NCBI GenBank assembly: GCA_041191405.1
Contig: JBEEOW010000013.1
Location: 36,280-100,279 of the forward strand
Direction of reading: 5' to 3'
From: JBEEOW01 sp041191405
GTDB lineage: Bacteria > Bacteroidota > Bacteroidia > Cytophagales > UBA9547
DNA: 64,000 nucleotides
The notes beneath the pieces were generated by a model, which made no database searches, had not been told where the DNA came from, and saw only the letters and a list, made by a program, of their open reading frames with translations. The translations under genes and the position numbers were made by a program. Each line of letters begins with the position of its first letter. Within the stretch, counting starts at the first letter, position 1. Below are positions 26,475-35,131 of the stretch, one piece after another.

Positions 26475-27122
26475 TTATGCTTTTTTTAATTTTTGAATCA
26501 TTTCTTCTGGCGAAGGTGCTGAAAATACTGCACTACCTGCCACCAAAACATCTGCTCCTGCTTCAACTAATTGTTTGATATTGGCATCAGAAACGCCACC
26601 ATCAATTTCAATTAAAGCTTTTGAACCTGTTTTTTCAATTAAAACTTTAGTTTGTGCTATTTTAGTATAAACTCTATCAATAAATTTTTGTCCGCCAAAG
26701 CCCGGGTTTACCGACATTAACAAAACTAAGTCTAAATCAGCAATAATATCTTCAAGCACCGAAACAGGTGTATGAGGATTTAATGCAACACCAGCTTTAG
26801 CTCCTAATGATTTGATATACTGAACAGTACGATGTAAGTGAGTACAAGCTTCGTAATGCACAGTTAACACTTCAGCACCAGCTTTTCTGAAAGCTTCCAA
26901 GTAACGGTCAGGATTAATAATCATCAAATGTACATCCAAAGGTTTGGTTGCATGTTTGTTAATAGCCTCTGTTACAGGTATTCCGAATGAAATATTTGGA
27001 ACAAATTCTCCATCCATAATGTCAATATGAAACCAATCAGCTTCTGAGCGATTAATCATTTCTACATCACGTTGGATATTAGCAAAATCCGATGCTAACA
27101 TTGAAGGTGCAATCAAGTGCAT
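26475..27122 (-). CDS. rpe: Ribulose-phosphate 3-epimerase
   Basis: 215 residues, full length TIM barrel. Conserved segments: APSMLASDFANI, WFHIDIMDGEFVPNISFG, DVHLMI, SVNPGFGGQKFI, and IEIDGGV. The His and Asp residues of these motifs bind the catalytic metal. It interconverts ribulose 5-phosphate and xylulose 5-phosphate in the pentose phosphate pathway. It lies between the O-antigen ligase-like gene (3-base gap) and the TonB receptor on the same strand, so they may share a transcript without sharing a pathway. Confidence 0.96.
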   Translation of the reverse strand: MHLIAPSMLASDFANIQRDVEMINRSEADWFHIDIMDGEFVPNISFGIPVTEAINKHATKPLDVHLMIINPDRYLEAFRKAGAEVLTVHYEACTHLHRTVQYIKSLGAKAGVALNPHTPVSVLEDIIADLDLVLLMSVNPGFGGQKFIDRVYTKIAQTKVLIEKTGSKALIEIDGGVSDANIKQLVEAGADVLVAGSAVFSAPSPEEMIQKLKKA

Positions 27123-27124
27123 AT

Positions 27125-28387
27125 TTAGTTGATTTTATGTTGTTCTAACTTAATTGCTACAAAGGTACAAAGCCCAAGCATAATACTTACTAAACTTGAA
27201 CCAGAATTTACTTGCAAAGTTACATTTGGTAACATTGCCATAAACGTAACCGCCCAAATTGGTAAATATAAAGTACTGTTATATAATTTCAGTTTGATTA
27301 ATGGCACAAATACCCAAATAGTAAACAAAACTAAACCTATAATTCCACCGCCTAAAAGCATAATAAACCACATTGAATGAGGTACTATTTTGGTTTCTAC
27401 CTCAGGGTATTTTTGCTCATACACTTTAAAAACTTCATCTCTAATATCACCAGCTCCAATTCCTAAAATTGGTTCTTTCTCCCAAAGGTCAATTGCAATT
27501 TTCCAAGATAATAATCTATTACCATCAGAACTTCCATTAGCTATACCTGAGTTTTTAAAAGCTGTAACTTCTTTTAAAGTTAAGTTGACTTTTTGTTGAA
27601 ATTTAGGAACTACAAAGTAAACTACAAATGGTAAAATACAAACTCCAAACATTACAATTAACCAAGTTTTGTAAGCTTTACTTGTAAATATTTTCTGTAA
27701 AAGCAATACCATAATCCCTACATAAAACCCTACTAATCCACTTCTTACAGGAATATAATGTAAAGATATCCCAATTATTGCAGTTAATATAGCAAGTATA
27801 TATTTATCATATTTACTAACAATTATTTCCTTTGAATTATACAAATACAATCCTATAAAAAAGCTAATCGCTATTGCTATGGTAAAAATTATATGATCAG
27901 TTGGAGTTAACAATACACCTTTACAGTCTCTAATTGTATTTGAACAAGAATATAAAAATACATTTACATCAGTAATTAATACCAATATTGCAGTCAATAC
28001 AACTATTGAATACAAAAACTTATAAATCAAATTCTTATTAAAAGTTGCAAACAAACATAAAGATAGCATAACTACCACAAAATGAAGCCTTAAGCCCAAA
28101 GTTTCGCCCCAATATTGCAGATTTTCTGAATAAAATACTGAATAAATTTGAATAAAAAATGGCAACATAGTAACCCATAAAACTGGATATTGCTTAAAAT
28201 TATTTACTACGTTATTTCTTGATTCTTTAAAAAACAATAAAAATATTGGCAATAAAATACCAACACTCACAAAAGCCATCATATCAAACCATTGTAAGGT
28301 TGTAAGTGAAAAGAAAACTATAAACCAGCAAATTAATAGAAATTTGGTAGCTTTTTCAGATGTATAAAGAATTGCCATGTTCTTCAA
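27125..28387 (-). CDS. O-antigen ligase/polymerase-like membrane protein
   Basis: 420 residues with about ten membrane helices. The Wzy_C-type periplasmic loop is recognisable: LLSWKIAIDLWEKEPILGIGAGD, then KIVPHSMWFIMLLGGGIIGL. This family joins or polymerises lipid-linked glycans (O-antigen ligase WaaL, Wzy) in the inner membrane. No polysaccharide cluster surrounds it, so which glycan it handles is unknown. Confidence 0.85.
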   Translation of the reverse strand: MKNMAILYTSEKATKFLLICWFIVFFSLTTLQWFDMMAFVSVGILLPIFLLFFKESRNNVVNNFKQYPVLWVTMLPFFIQIYSVFYSENLQYWGETLGLRLHFVVVMLSLCLFATFNKNLIYKFLYSIVVLTAILVLITDVNVFLYSCSNTIRDCKGVLLTPTDHIIFTIAIAISFFIGLYLYNSKEIIVSKYDKYILAILTAIIGISLHYIPVRSGLVGFYVGIMVLLLQKIFTSKAYKTWLIVMFGVCILPFVVYFVVPKFQQKVNLTLKEVTAFKNSGIANGSSDGNRLLSWKIAIDLWEKEPILGIGAGDIRDEVFKVYEQKYPEVETKIVPHSMWFIMLLGGGIIGLVLFTIWVFVPLIKLKLYNSTLYLPIWAVTFMAMLPNVTLQVNSGSSLVSIMLGLCTFVAIKLEQHKIN

Positions 28388-28433
28388 AAATATAAAAATA
28401 TTAATTTTTAACCTAACGAATGAATTGTATTTT

Positions 28434-29960
28434 TTATAAAACAGGTTTTTCTACGTTCACTATTTCTAGTACCGTTTGGTAAAAATCGGTTTTATAAATT
28501 TTAGATTTTATCCAACTATAAAAGGCCATTGCCTGAATATCTTCAACCTCTTTTGGTTGATAATGAAATGCATTTTCGAGCATTTCTTCAGCATTTTTGA
28601 AAAATGCCAAGTCTGGGTCGTTATTTATTTTTTTGATAAACTGCAAAAATATTTTCACTCTTTGATATGATTCTATTTTTAAGAAATCGGCAAAAGTACG
28701 TTCAATAAATATAATTTTAGAAGCAACTACATCGGTATTTCCCAACTCGTAATGATTCATAATTTCGAGCATAACTTTTTTCAATAACCATTCTCTGCCC
28801 ATCACTTTTTGATACCATAAATCGGTGTGATTGAGGTTTCTAAAGTTTTTAACTGATTTATCAAATTGTTTTAAATAAAAATAATTGATACTCAAATTAA
28901 TATACGTATTCAACAAATGTGGCTTATCTATATGAAATCTTTTTTGAGAGAGAATATCCTCCAATAAAACTATTGCCTCATCGGCTTTTTTGGTATAAGT
29001 TAAAATTACAGATTTCAACAATACATATTTTTGATAAAATGCATTGAATGTCATTTTGTTATATTCGTTCATTGCTTTAAAAAGCAAATCGGCATATTGG
29101 TTAGCTTCTGTAAATTTTTTATTTCTATACAAAGTATGACTGATGATATACAATAAATTTGTTTTGATATCATGGTTATATTTATCAAACAAACTATTAT
29201 TTATCAGTAAATTATACTGTTTTAAAAGATAAGGTTCAAAAGAATAAAAATCTTTTTTGGTTAAAGCCACCGAACGAGTAATACTAATAATATTGTAAGT
29301 TAAACGAACATTTTCCGCCACCAAATCATTTAATTTATAAGTTTTTAAAGTCTCATTTACAAGCTCTTCAATAGCTAAAGGCTCACCTTTTTTCATTGAC
29401 TGGTGTAATCTATAACGAATTAAGTGATTGGCAGTTAAAGCATTTTCTTCAATATATTTTTGTTGTTGCGCTTGATGTTTTTTGGCAATTACTTCATCTA
29501 AATCAATACTTTTAATATGAAGAGCATATTCAATAGTTAATGCATAAATTTCCTCAAGGATGGCAAAGTAATTACCTTTTTGTGCAATTTCTTCGGCTCT
29601 GCGTAAGTAATACAAACCCGACTCAAACTTTTGATTTGAAAACAAAAATCTACACAACTCAATATTACTCTTTAATTCAGGCAGTTGCGATTTATCAACC
29701 TTGGTTCGGGAAACAAAAATAAAGTCATTTAACTGCCTAAATAAGCGTTTTCGGGTTGCATGGTAAGCTTCCAAATTTTTATCAAGAGGATATAAAGCTT
29801 GTAACAATTCATCTCTATCATAATTTTTCTCCTCAACTAAAAGATGAAATAATTCTAAATCTTTACGGTTTTCACGTTCAGAATAACGCTGAATAAAATG
29901 CAAAAAATCCTTTTTTTCTTCGGTATTTAATGCCTGAATGAGAATTTGTAAATGATCCAA
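28434..29960 (-). CDS. Large helical protein of unknown function
   Basis: 508 residues with no signal or membrane segments and almost wholly predicted helical, with TPR-like spacing of aromatic residues in the middle (YADLLFKAMNEYNKMTF, TYINLSINYFYLKQFDKSVKNF). It opens with MDHLQILIQALNTEEKKDF, like other Bacteroidota proteins of this size. No named family is recognised. It probably is a cytoplasmic scaffold or interaction protein; it is monocistronic and divergent from the next gene. Confidence 0.75.
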   Translation of the reverse strand: MDHLQILIQALNTEEKKDFLHFIQRYSERENRKDLELFHLLVEEKNYDRDELLQALYPLDKNLEAYHATRKRLFRQLNDFIFVSRTKVDKSQLPELKSNIELCRFLFSNQKFESGLYYLRRAEEIAQKGNYFAILEEIYALTIEYALHIKSIDLDEVIAKKHQAQQQKYIEENALTANHLIRYRLHQSMKKGEPLAIEELVNETLKTYKLNDLVAENVRLTYNIISITRSVALTKKDFYSFEPYLLKQYNLLINNSLFDKYNHDIKTNLLYIISHTLYRNKKFTEANQYADLLFKAMNEYNKMTFNAFYQKYVLLKSVILTYTKKADEAIVLLEDILSQKRFHIDKPHLLNTYINLSINYFYLKQFDKSVKNFRNLNHTDLWYQKVMGREWLLKKVMLEIMNHYELGNTDVVASKIIFIERTFADFLKIESYQRVKIFLQFIKKINNDPDLAFFKNAEEMLENAFHYQPKEVEDIQAMAFYSWIKSKIYKTDFYQTVLEIVNVEKPVL

Positions 29961-30126
29961 AATAATAGAGTTAAAGTCCGTAAATTAAAACACAATTTAA
30001 ACATTAAATCTATTATTCTTACATTTTATGTACAAATTACTCTTTACCAAAGTCCGTAAACAAGATAATCTATATTTTTTAAGGTTGATTCTTGAATTAG
30101 TTTTGCTTCAAGAAATAAGAGAAATA

Positions 30127-30543
30127 ATGAAAACGCTTTTAGTAATTATAGGTTTGCTGGTTGGAGGAAATGTGTTTGGACAAGATGAATGGAAAGATGA
30201 ATATTATAATTACAATAGTTTTCCAAAAGCTATAAAATCAGGTCATTTAAATTATATACTTGGGTATAAAAATTTAAATACTTTGGAATTAGGAATAGCT
30301 AGAGGAGAAAGAGGCGAGGGATTTGGAGAATATACTTACAGTAATATTCATTTTTCTCCTGAAATTACCTTTAATAGTGATAAGGTAATTTGGGGGAATA
30401 AGTTTGGAGTTACTACTACTTTTTATTGGGCAACTTTTACATGTCAATTTATCCACTACACAGATTTTAAAAACCAAAATTTGGTTATTAGACCAGAAAT
30501 TGGACCTTCACTTTGTGGGATTGCAGAGTTGGTTTATGGGTAA
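30127..30543 (+). CDS. Small exported protein of unknown function
   Basis: 138 residues from the ATG at 30127, chosen because a clear signal peptide follows (KTLLVIIGLLVGGNVFGQ); the frame is open back to 30028. The mature part is rich in aromatic and beta-forming residues (TLELGIARGERGEGFGEYTY, GVTTTFYWATFTCQF) and ends in LVYG, resembling a short outer-membrane beta-barrel or a fragment of one. No family is recognised. Confidence 0.6.
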   Translation: MKTLLVIIGLLVGGNVFGQDEWKDEYYNYNSFPKAIKSGHLNYILGYKNLNTLELGIARGERGEGFGEYTYSNIHFSPEITFNSDKVIWGNKFGVTTTFYWATFTCQFIHYTDFKNQNLVIRPEIGPSLCGIAELVYG

Positions 30544-30707
30544 AATATTTATTTAACAAAAAAGAAAATTGATTCAATTTCAAATCATTGTATATCACTT
30601 AGAGTCACATTTGGGGGTAAAAACTCACAATATATCAAATGGTTACTAGGCTTTTCAGCTTCAAATATTAAATAGTATATATTATCTAATTTAAATCAAC
30701 AATCAAT

Positions 30708-31118
30708 ATGAACACTTATCAAAAACCATCAGCAGCATTTATAGGTGCATCTTGGATTGCACTTGGCGCAGGAATGTTAGGCTACTTAGTTGGCTTATGG
30801 CGTTCCGAAATGTTATTAAATGAAAAAGGATATTATTTCACAGTATTGATGTATGGCTTATTTTCGGTGGTTTCGTTACAAAAAGCAGTGAGAGATAAAC
30901 TCGAAAATGTTCCTGTAACCGATATTTATTACGGATTGGCTTGGTTTTCAAGCTTAATGGCAATTACTTTATTAGTTGTTGGTTTGTGGAATGCCAATTT
31001 ATTACCTAGCGAAAAAGGTTTTTATGCTTTTTCATTTTTACTTTCCTTGTTTGCAGTTATTACTGTACAGAAAAACACGAGGGATAGTAAGATTGAAAGT
31101 TTAGAGTTTAGAGTTTAG
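30708..31118 (+). CDS. yiaA: YiaA/YiaB-type inner membrane protein
   Basis: 136 residues with two copies of a YiaAB two-helix module: AAFIGASWIALGAGMLGYLVGLW with the conserved NEKGYYF, and GLAWFSSLMAITLLVVGLWNA with SEKGFYAFSFLLSLFAVITVQKN. The function of the family is unknown. The last residues (SLEFRV) are encoded by three heptad units, gagttta, so the repeat family has replaced the native end of the gene. The ORF is followed by a strong hairpin. Confidence 0.88.
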   Translation: MNTYQKPSAAFIGASWIALGAGMLGYLVGLWRSEMLLNEKGYYFTVLMYGLFSVVSLQKAVRDKLENVPVTDIYYGLAWFSSLMAITLLVVGLWNANLLPSEKGFYAFSFLLSLFAVITVQKNTRDSKIESLEFRV

Positions 31119-31132
31119 AATTAAATGTATTT

Positions 31133-31165
31133 AGACCTTATAGGTTTCGAAAACCTATAAGGTCT
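31133..31165. terminator. Perfect 15-bp palindromic hairpin
   Basis: Arms at 31133-31147 (agaccttataggttt) and 31151-31165, loop cga. It follows yiaA and could end its transcript. The same AGGTTT...AAACCT core recurs at 44400-44428, so it is more likely a mobile palindrome now used as terminator than a dedicated one. Confidence 0.6.
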
Positions 31166-31183
31166 TTAAATCAAATATTTATC

Positions 31184-31960
31184 ATGAATAATCTCCAAAA
31201 ATACACACCGCATATATTAGCAACTATTTCAATATTTGTAATTTTGCTGGTATTTCAATTTTGTAAACCCATTGCTCAAAATACAGATTATCATCATTTT
31301 GCACATGAGTTTTCATTAGCAAATATTGATAACTGCTCAAATGTAATTAGCAATATAGGGTTTATAATTATTGGTATTTGGGGTTTAGTAAAACTTATAA
31401 AATCAAACAACTCAAATATTATATATTACGGTTTAGTTACAGGGATTTTACTAACAGGTTTTGGTTCGGGATATTATCATTTTAACCCCAATAACGAAAC
31501 GCTAGTTTGGGATAGAATTCCGATGACAATCATTTTTGCTTCATTTTTCGCAAGTATTTATTCTTATTATATTTCTAAAAAATGGGCAAATGTAATTTGG
31601 CTTGTTGCTATTTGTATCGGTATTTTTTCGGTTTTATACTGGAACTATACCGAAAAAATTGGCAATGGAGATTTAAGATTGTATGCCATTGTTCAGTTTT
31701 TACCAATGTTGTTGATTGCAATAATTCTAAGTTTGAATTACAATTCGAACAAAAACATATTTAAACCAATAACCTACATTCTTGTTTGGTATGTTATTGC
31801 TAAATTGTTTGAGCATTTCGACCATCAATTATTTGAACATACAAATTTCATAAGCGGACACCCGATTAAACATATTACGGCATCAATCTCAACATTTTTT
31901 ATGATAAAATTAATTCACTCAAATAATTTCAAAAATGAAAGCGAAACTGAGATTTATTAA
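31184..31960 (+). CDS. Alkaline-ceramidase-like (CREST) membrane hydrolase
   Basis: 258 residues with about seven membrane helices. Conserved CREST residues are seen: GFGSGYYHFNPNNETLVWDRIPMT (His and Asp with the start of the next helix) and, near the end, SGHPIKHITASIS with two His. These match the metal-binding histidines of alkaline ceramidases and PAQR-type enzymes. A lipid amidase role is therefore likely, substrate unknown. Its last 26 bases overlap the next gene. Confidence 0.75.
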   Translation: MNNLQKYTPHILATISIFVILLVFQFCKPIAQNTDYHHFAHEFSLANIDNCSNVISNIGFIIIGIWGLVKLIKSNNSNIIYYGLVTGILLTGFGSGYYHFNPNNETLVWDRIPMTIIFASFFASIYSYYISKKWANVIWLVAICIGIFSVLYWNYTEKIGNGDLRLYAIVQFLPMLLIAIILSLNYNSNKNIFKPITYILVWYVIAKLFEHFDHQLFEHTNFISGHPIKHITASISTFFMIKLIHSNNFKNESETEIY

Positions 31961-32615
31961 ATACATACTTATCTTCTTAATTGGTTTTCCTATGATATAC
32001 TTCTTAATGGCATTAATTCTTGGGCATGCGCCTATGCACAAAAATTTCAAAGAGGATTCAACGGGTGTTGAAATTTTCATTAAATCAAATGGAGTTCATA
32101 CTGATTTTGTTGTTCCAAGGCAAAATGAAATCTGCAATTGGGATTCAGTAGTTTCTGTAAATGAAACTATTGCAAAAGATTCCAATGCAAAATATGTAGC
32201 TTTCGGTTGGGGTGACAAAGGCTTTTTTATAGATACACCCGAATGGAAAGATTTAAAATTTTCGGTAGCATTTAAAGCGGTATTTGCACTGTCAACCACA
32301 GCGATGCATGTTAGTTATAGGTCGGGCAAACCGCTTTTAAATGATGATTGTAAATCTGTATTTATTTCAAAAGAACAATACAAAACCTTGGTTTCTTATA
32401 TCAATAATTCATTTCAAAAAGATTCATTAACTCAAAAAACTATTCTAATCCCCAAAGCTCATTACCATAATTACGATGCTTTTTACGAGGCTAAAGGCAA
32501 ATATTCTCTTTTTAAAACTTGTAACGAATGGACAAGAAAAGGCATGAGTACCAGCGGAATAAAATGTCCAATGTGGTCAGTATTGCCAAAAAGTGTGTTG
32601 AGGTATGTGGAGTAG
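31935..32615 (+). CDS. DUF2459/TIGR02117-family protein
   Basis: 226 residues. One N-terminal membrane helix (YILIFLIGFPMIYFLMALILG) is followed by a periplasmic domain with IFIKSNGVHTDFVVP, FGWGDKGFFIDTP and a late FKTCNEWTRKGMSTSG, the marks of the TIGR02117 family. The Cys and His in these segments suggest a papain-like hydrolase; no activity is known. It overlaps the ceramidase-like gene upstream by 26 bases, so both are co-translated. Confidence 0.85.
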   Translation: MKAKLRFIKYILIFLIGFPMIYFLMALILGHAPMHKNFKEDSTGVEIFIKSNGVHTDFVVPRQNEICNWDSVVSVNETIAKDSNAKYVAFGWGDKGFFIDTPEWKDLKFSVAFKAVFALSTTAMHVSYRSGKPLLNDDCKSVFISKEQYKTLVSYINNSFQKDSLTQKTILIPKAHYHNYDAFYEAKGKYSLFKTCNEWTRKGMSTSGIKCPMWSVLPKSVLRYVE

Positions 32616-32621
32616 TTGAGA

Positions 32622-32712
32622 GTTGAGAGTTTTTGCCGAAGGCAAAAACTCTCAACTATTCCTAAAGTCCCATCGGGACGAAGATATCATAGCCATGGGT
32701 TTCAACCCATGG
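32622..32712. repeat. Cluster of three palindromes
   Basis: A perfect 16-bp hairpin (32622-32637 with 32641-32656, loop gaa) follows the DUF2459 gene. It is followed by GTCCC-atc-GGGAC (32667-32679) and CCATGGGTT-tc-AACCCATGG (32693-32712). The latter two are of the kind found scattered between genes in Bacteroidota. The first has a tail fit for a terminator; the others look like transposed palindromic units. Confidence 0.65.
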
Positions 32713-32738
32713 AAAATTAAAACAAAAACCATAAAACA

Positions 32739-33359
32739 ATGAAAACCAACCTAATCATTTTCAGCTTATTACTACAATTAATAATAAGCTCATGTACAGC
32801 GCAAAGCGATAGTACAAATTACCAAAATGGAGATATTATTTTCCAAACTACCTCATCGAGCCAATGTAAAGCAGTGCAATTGGCAACACATTCTGTGTAT
32901 AGTCACTGTGGAATGTTGTATTTCAAAGACAATCAATGGTTTGTTTTTGAAGCAATTGGACCTGTAAAATTCACACCTTTAACTGAATTTATTGAAGGTG
33001 GCGAGGGCAAACATTATGTTATTAAACGAGTTAAAAATATTAGTCAAAACGAATGGAAAACAAAAACAGAAACAATTAAAACATTTGTAAACAAAGAATT
33101 AGGAAAACCATACGACTTGTATTTCAATTGGGACGATAGCAAAATTTATTGTTCAGAATTAGTTTGGAAACTTTACAAAACTGCATTCAATATTGAAGTT
33201 GGGAAATTACAGTTAATGAAAGATTTCGATTTGAGTCACCCAATAGTGAAAGCAAAATTAAAAGAAAGATACGGAAATAATATACCTTTAAATGAGCAAG
33301 TTATCTCTCCAGCCCGTATTTTCGAATCCGATTTACTTGTATTAATTGAAGAGAAATAA
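32739..33359 (+). CDS. YiiX-type permuted papain-like (NlpC/P60 superfamily) lipoprotein
   Basis: 206 residues with a lipoprotein signal (LIIFSLLLQLIISSC). The core matches the YiiX/YebB group: NGDIIFQTTSSSQCKAVQLATHSVYSHCGML gives the catalytic His, and GKPYDLYFNWDDSKIYCSELVWKLY gives the Cys in YCSELV. In this permuted order the Cys follows the His. It probably cleaves peptides or lipid esters at the cell envelope. Substrate unknown. Confidence 0.85.
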   Translation: MKTNLIIFSLLLQLIISSCTAQSDSTNYQNGDIIFQTTSSSQCKAVQLATHSVYSHCGMLYFKDNQWFVFEAIGPVKFTPLTEFIEGGEGKHYVIKRVKNISQNEWKTKTETIKTFVNKELGKPYDLYFNWDDSKIYCSELVWKLYKTAFNIEVGKLQLMKDFDLSHPIVKAKLKERYGNNIPLNEQVISPARIFESDLLVLIEEK

Positions 33360-33491
33360 AAACATATAGCAATAAGACCAAATAAAAGGTGTAAATTGCT
33401 TAACTGTTTTATGAACAAAAGGTATTATCACATAAGATTTGCTTTTATTTACTAAACAAACCATCTGATTATTAACAATATAAAGCAAATT

Positions 33492-33944
33492 ATGGGTAAA
33501 TCGCAAGAAACATGGAACAAAAAAGAAACTGAGAAAAAAAGACTCAAAAAAAAGCAAGACAAAGAAGAAAAAAAATTAGAGAAAAAATCTAATCCAAAAA
33601 GCTCTCTTGATGATATGATTGCTTATGTTGATGAGTATGGTAATTTTAGCTCTACGCCTCCAAATCCTAACAAAAAGAAAACCGAAATTAAAGAATCTGA
33701 TATTGTTTTAGGTGCTACAAAACACGAAACAGTTCAAGATGAACCAATTAGAAATGGTTTAGTTCGTAATTTTAATGATGCAAAAGGATACGGATTTATT
33801 TTAGATTTAAAATCTCAAGAAAGTATTTTTGTTCATGCTAGCGGTTTAGTAAACATAATTAAAGAAGGTGATAAAGTTACTTTTGAAATTCAAATGGGTG
33901 CTAAAGGACCTAATGCTGTTAATGTAAAACAAAAAACAGCTTAA
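33492..33944 (+). CDS. Cold-shock-domain protein with basic N-terminal extension
   Basis: 150 residues. The first 40 are lysine/glutamate-rich (KKETEKKRLKKKQDKEEKK) and likely disordered or helical. The C-terminal cold-shock domain starts at about 90 with GLVRNFNDAKGYGFI and has the RNP2-like SIFVHASGL and VTFEIQ. It binds single-stranded nucleic acid, RNA chaperone-like. This extended form is common in Bacteroidota. It is followed by a strong terminator. Confidence 0.92.
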   Translation: MGKSQETWNKKETEKKRLKKKQDKEEKKLEKKSNPKSSLDDMIAYVDEYGNFSSTPPNPNKKKTEIKESDIVLGATKHETVQDEPIRNGLVRNFNDAKGYGFILDLKSQESIFVHASGLVNIIKEGDKVTFEIQMGAKGPNAVNVKQKTA

Positions 33945-33950
33945 AATATA

Positions 33951-33982
33951 AAACCCAGCTAATTCAAAAATTAACTGGGTTT
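33951..33982. terminator. Two-way terminator
   Basis: AAACCCAG (33951-33958) pairs with CTGGGTTT (33975-33982), with TAA/TTA extending the stem inward, followed by ATTTTTATTT on the plus strand. It lies between the convergent cold-shock and T9SS genes. Confidence 0.8.
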
Positions 33983-33986
33983 ATTT

Positions 33987-34982
33987 TTATTTCTTACTTA
34001 CTTTCAACACATTACCACCAATTTTCAAAAAGTAAATACCACTTACTAATCTGTGTGTGTCTATAGTATTATTTATCAAATCTCCTTTTAAAACTTCATT
34101 TCCTAAAATATCAGTAAAGGTATAATTTGAGGCTTCTTCAGTTTCAATTATTAATTTATCTTCAAATGGAACTGGGTAAATATTAATTTTTTCTACATTT
34201 ATCTCGCCAAAGCCATTAATTACAGGTGGGATTACTTTAAATACAATATCATAAGAACATACATTTTTATTTAATTGACCAACATAAAATTTACCTTTAA
34301 AGTAAGTTTGGTTTGTTGCTTTGTTTATAAAATTAATATTACCATATTGGGTAAAAATATCATCACAATCTATACAATTAGCATCCTCATTAAATAGAAT
34401 ATAAGTTTGAACTGCTTTATTTGGTGTAATTTTCAACAAATTAGTATCAGATGATTCGAATCTATAATTAGGGTATGAAAATTTAGTAGAATAATACTTA
34501 AACTTCAAATCTGTTCTTTTATTCTGAAAATCAATATTTATGGTATCATCTAAAAGTTCTAAATAATTACAAATCAATGTGTCTTTAGATCTATATTCCA
34601 AATTACAAGTATGCAATTGTTGAGTTCCCAATAAATCTTGATAAGTGAAATTTATTTGATATTTTGTAATCCCTATTCCATAATATTTTCTAGTTGAAAT
34701 AGCATATACCCACTCACTACCAGACATTTGTGCATAATATTTTTCACCGCTTTTTATATTTAAAGTATCATACTTTAAGTTATTTGTTATGTCAATTAAT
34801 GAACTTAAATAAGGATAATTAATCTGATTAACAGATGCATCTTCATAATGAACAGTGATTTTTGTTACAGAATCTTTTGATTGTAAATACAAATTTTTGA
34901 CTTTCAACTTGTTACAATCAATCACTTGAGCAAAAGTTAAATACGAAATCAACAATAAGGGTAAAATGATAATTTTCTTCAT
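33987..34982 (-). CDS. Secreted protein with T9SS-like sorting domain
   Basis: 331 residues. The signal peptide (KKIIILPLLLISYLTFAQ) is followed by a beta-rich region of unknown family and, at the end, a T9SS type A sorting domain: INIYPVPFEDKLIIET, YTFTDILGNEVLKGDL, RLVSGIYFLKIGGNVLKVSKK. It is expected to be exported by the Por system. No enzymatic motif is seen. Confidence 0.82.
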   Translation of the reverse strand: MKKIIILPLLLISYLTFAQVIDCNKLKVKNLYLQSKDSVTKITVHYEDASVNQINYPYLSSLIDITNNLKYDTLNIKSGEKYYAQMSGSEWVYAISTRKYYGIGITKYQINFTYQDLLGTQQLHTCNLEYRSKDTLICNYLELLDDTINIDFQNKRTDLKFKYYSTKFSYPNYRFESSDTNLLKITPNKAVQTYILFNEDANCIDCDDIFTQYGNINFINKATNQTYFKGKFYVGQLNKNVCSYDIVFKVIPPVINGFGEINVEKINIYPVPFEDKLIIETEEASNYTFTDILGNEVLKGDLINNTIDTHRLVSGIYFLKIGGNVLKVSKK

Positions 34983-35082
34983 ATAAATAAATTTAAAATT
35001 AGTTTAATTGCCCATAAATATAAAAAATATATCAATAGTAACCATTAATTTCAGTTTCATTTTAAAAAAGTGTAAATCATTT

Positions 35083-35108
35083 TTGTAAAACATTTATTGT
35101 TAAATTTG
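35083..35108 (+). promoter_or_regulatory. Possible Bacteroidota promoter of the pyridine-nucleotide operon
   Basis: A TAAATTTG at 35101-35108 fits the TAnnTTTG -7 box, with TTG at 35083-35085. The spacer is 15 bases, shorter than the usual 17-23, so confidence is low. Confidence 0.3.
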
Positions 35109-35131
35109 TAGTTCAAACAAATTTAAACTTA

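Noticed and set aside
31582..31764. Plus-strand frame inside the ceramidase-like gene
   Set aside because: Shadow of the membrane protein frame.
34983..35131. Riboswitch (TPP or NAD type) upstream of the TonB-pnuC-nadR operon
   Set aside because: No CUGAGA or other conserved core seen in the 150-base leader, and no stable stems.
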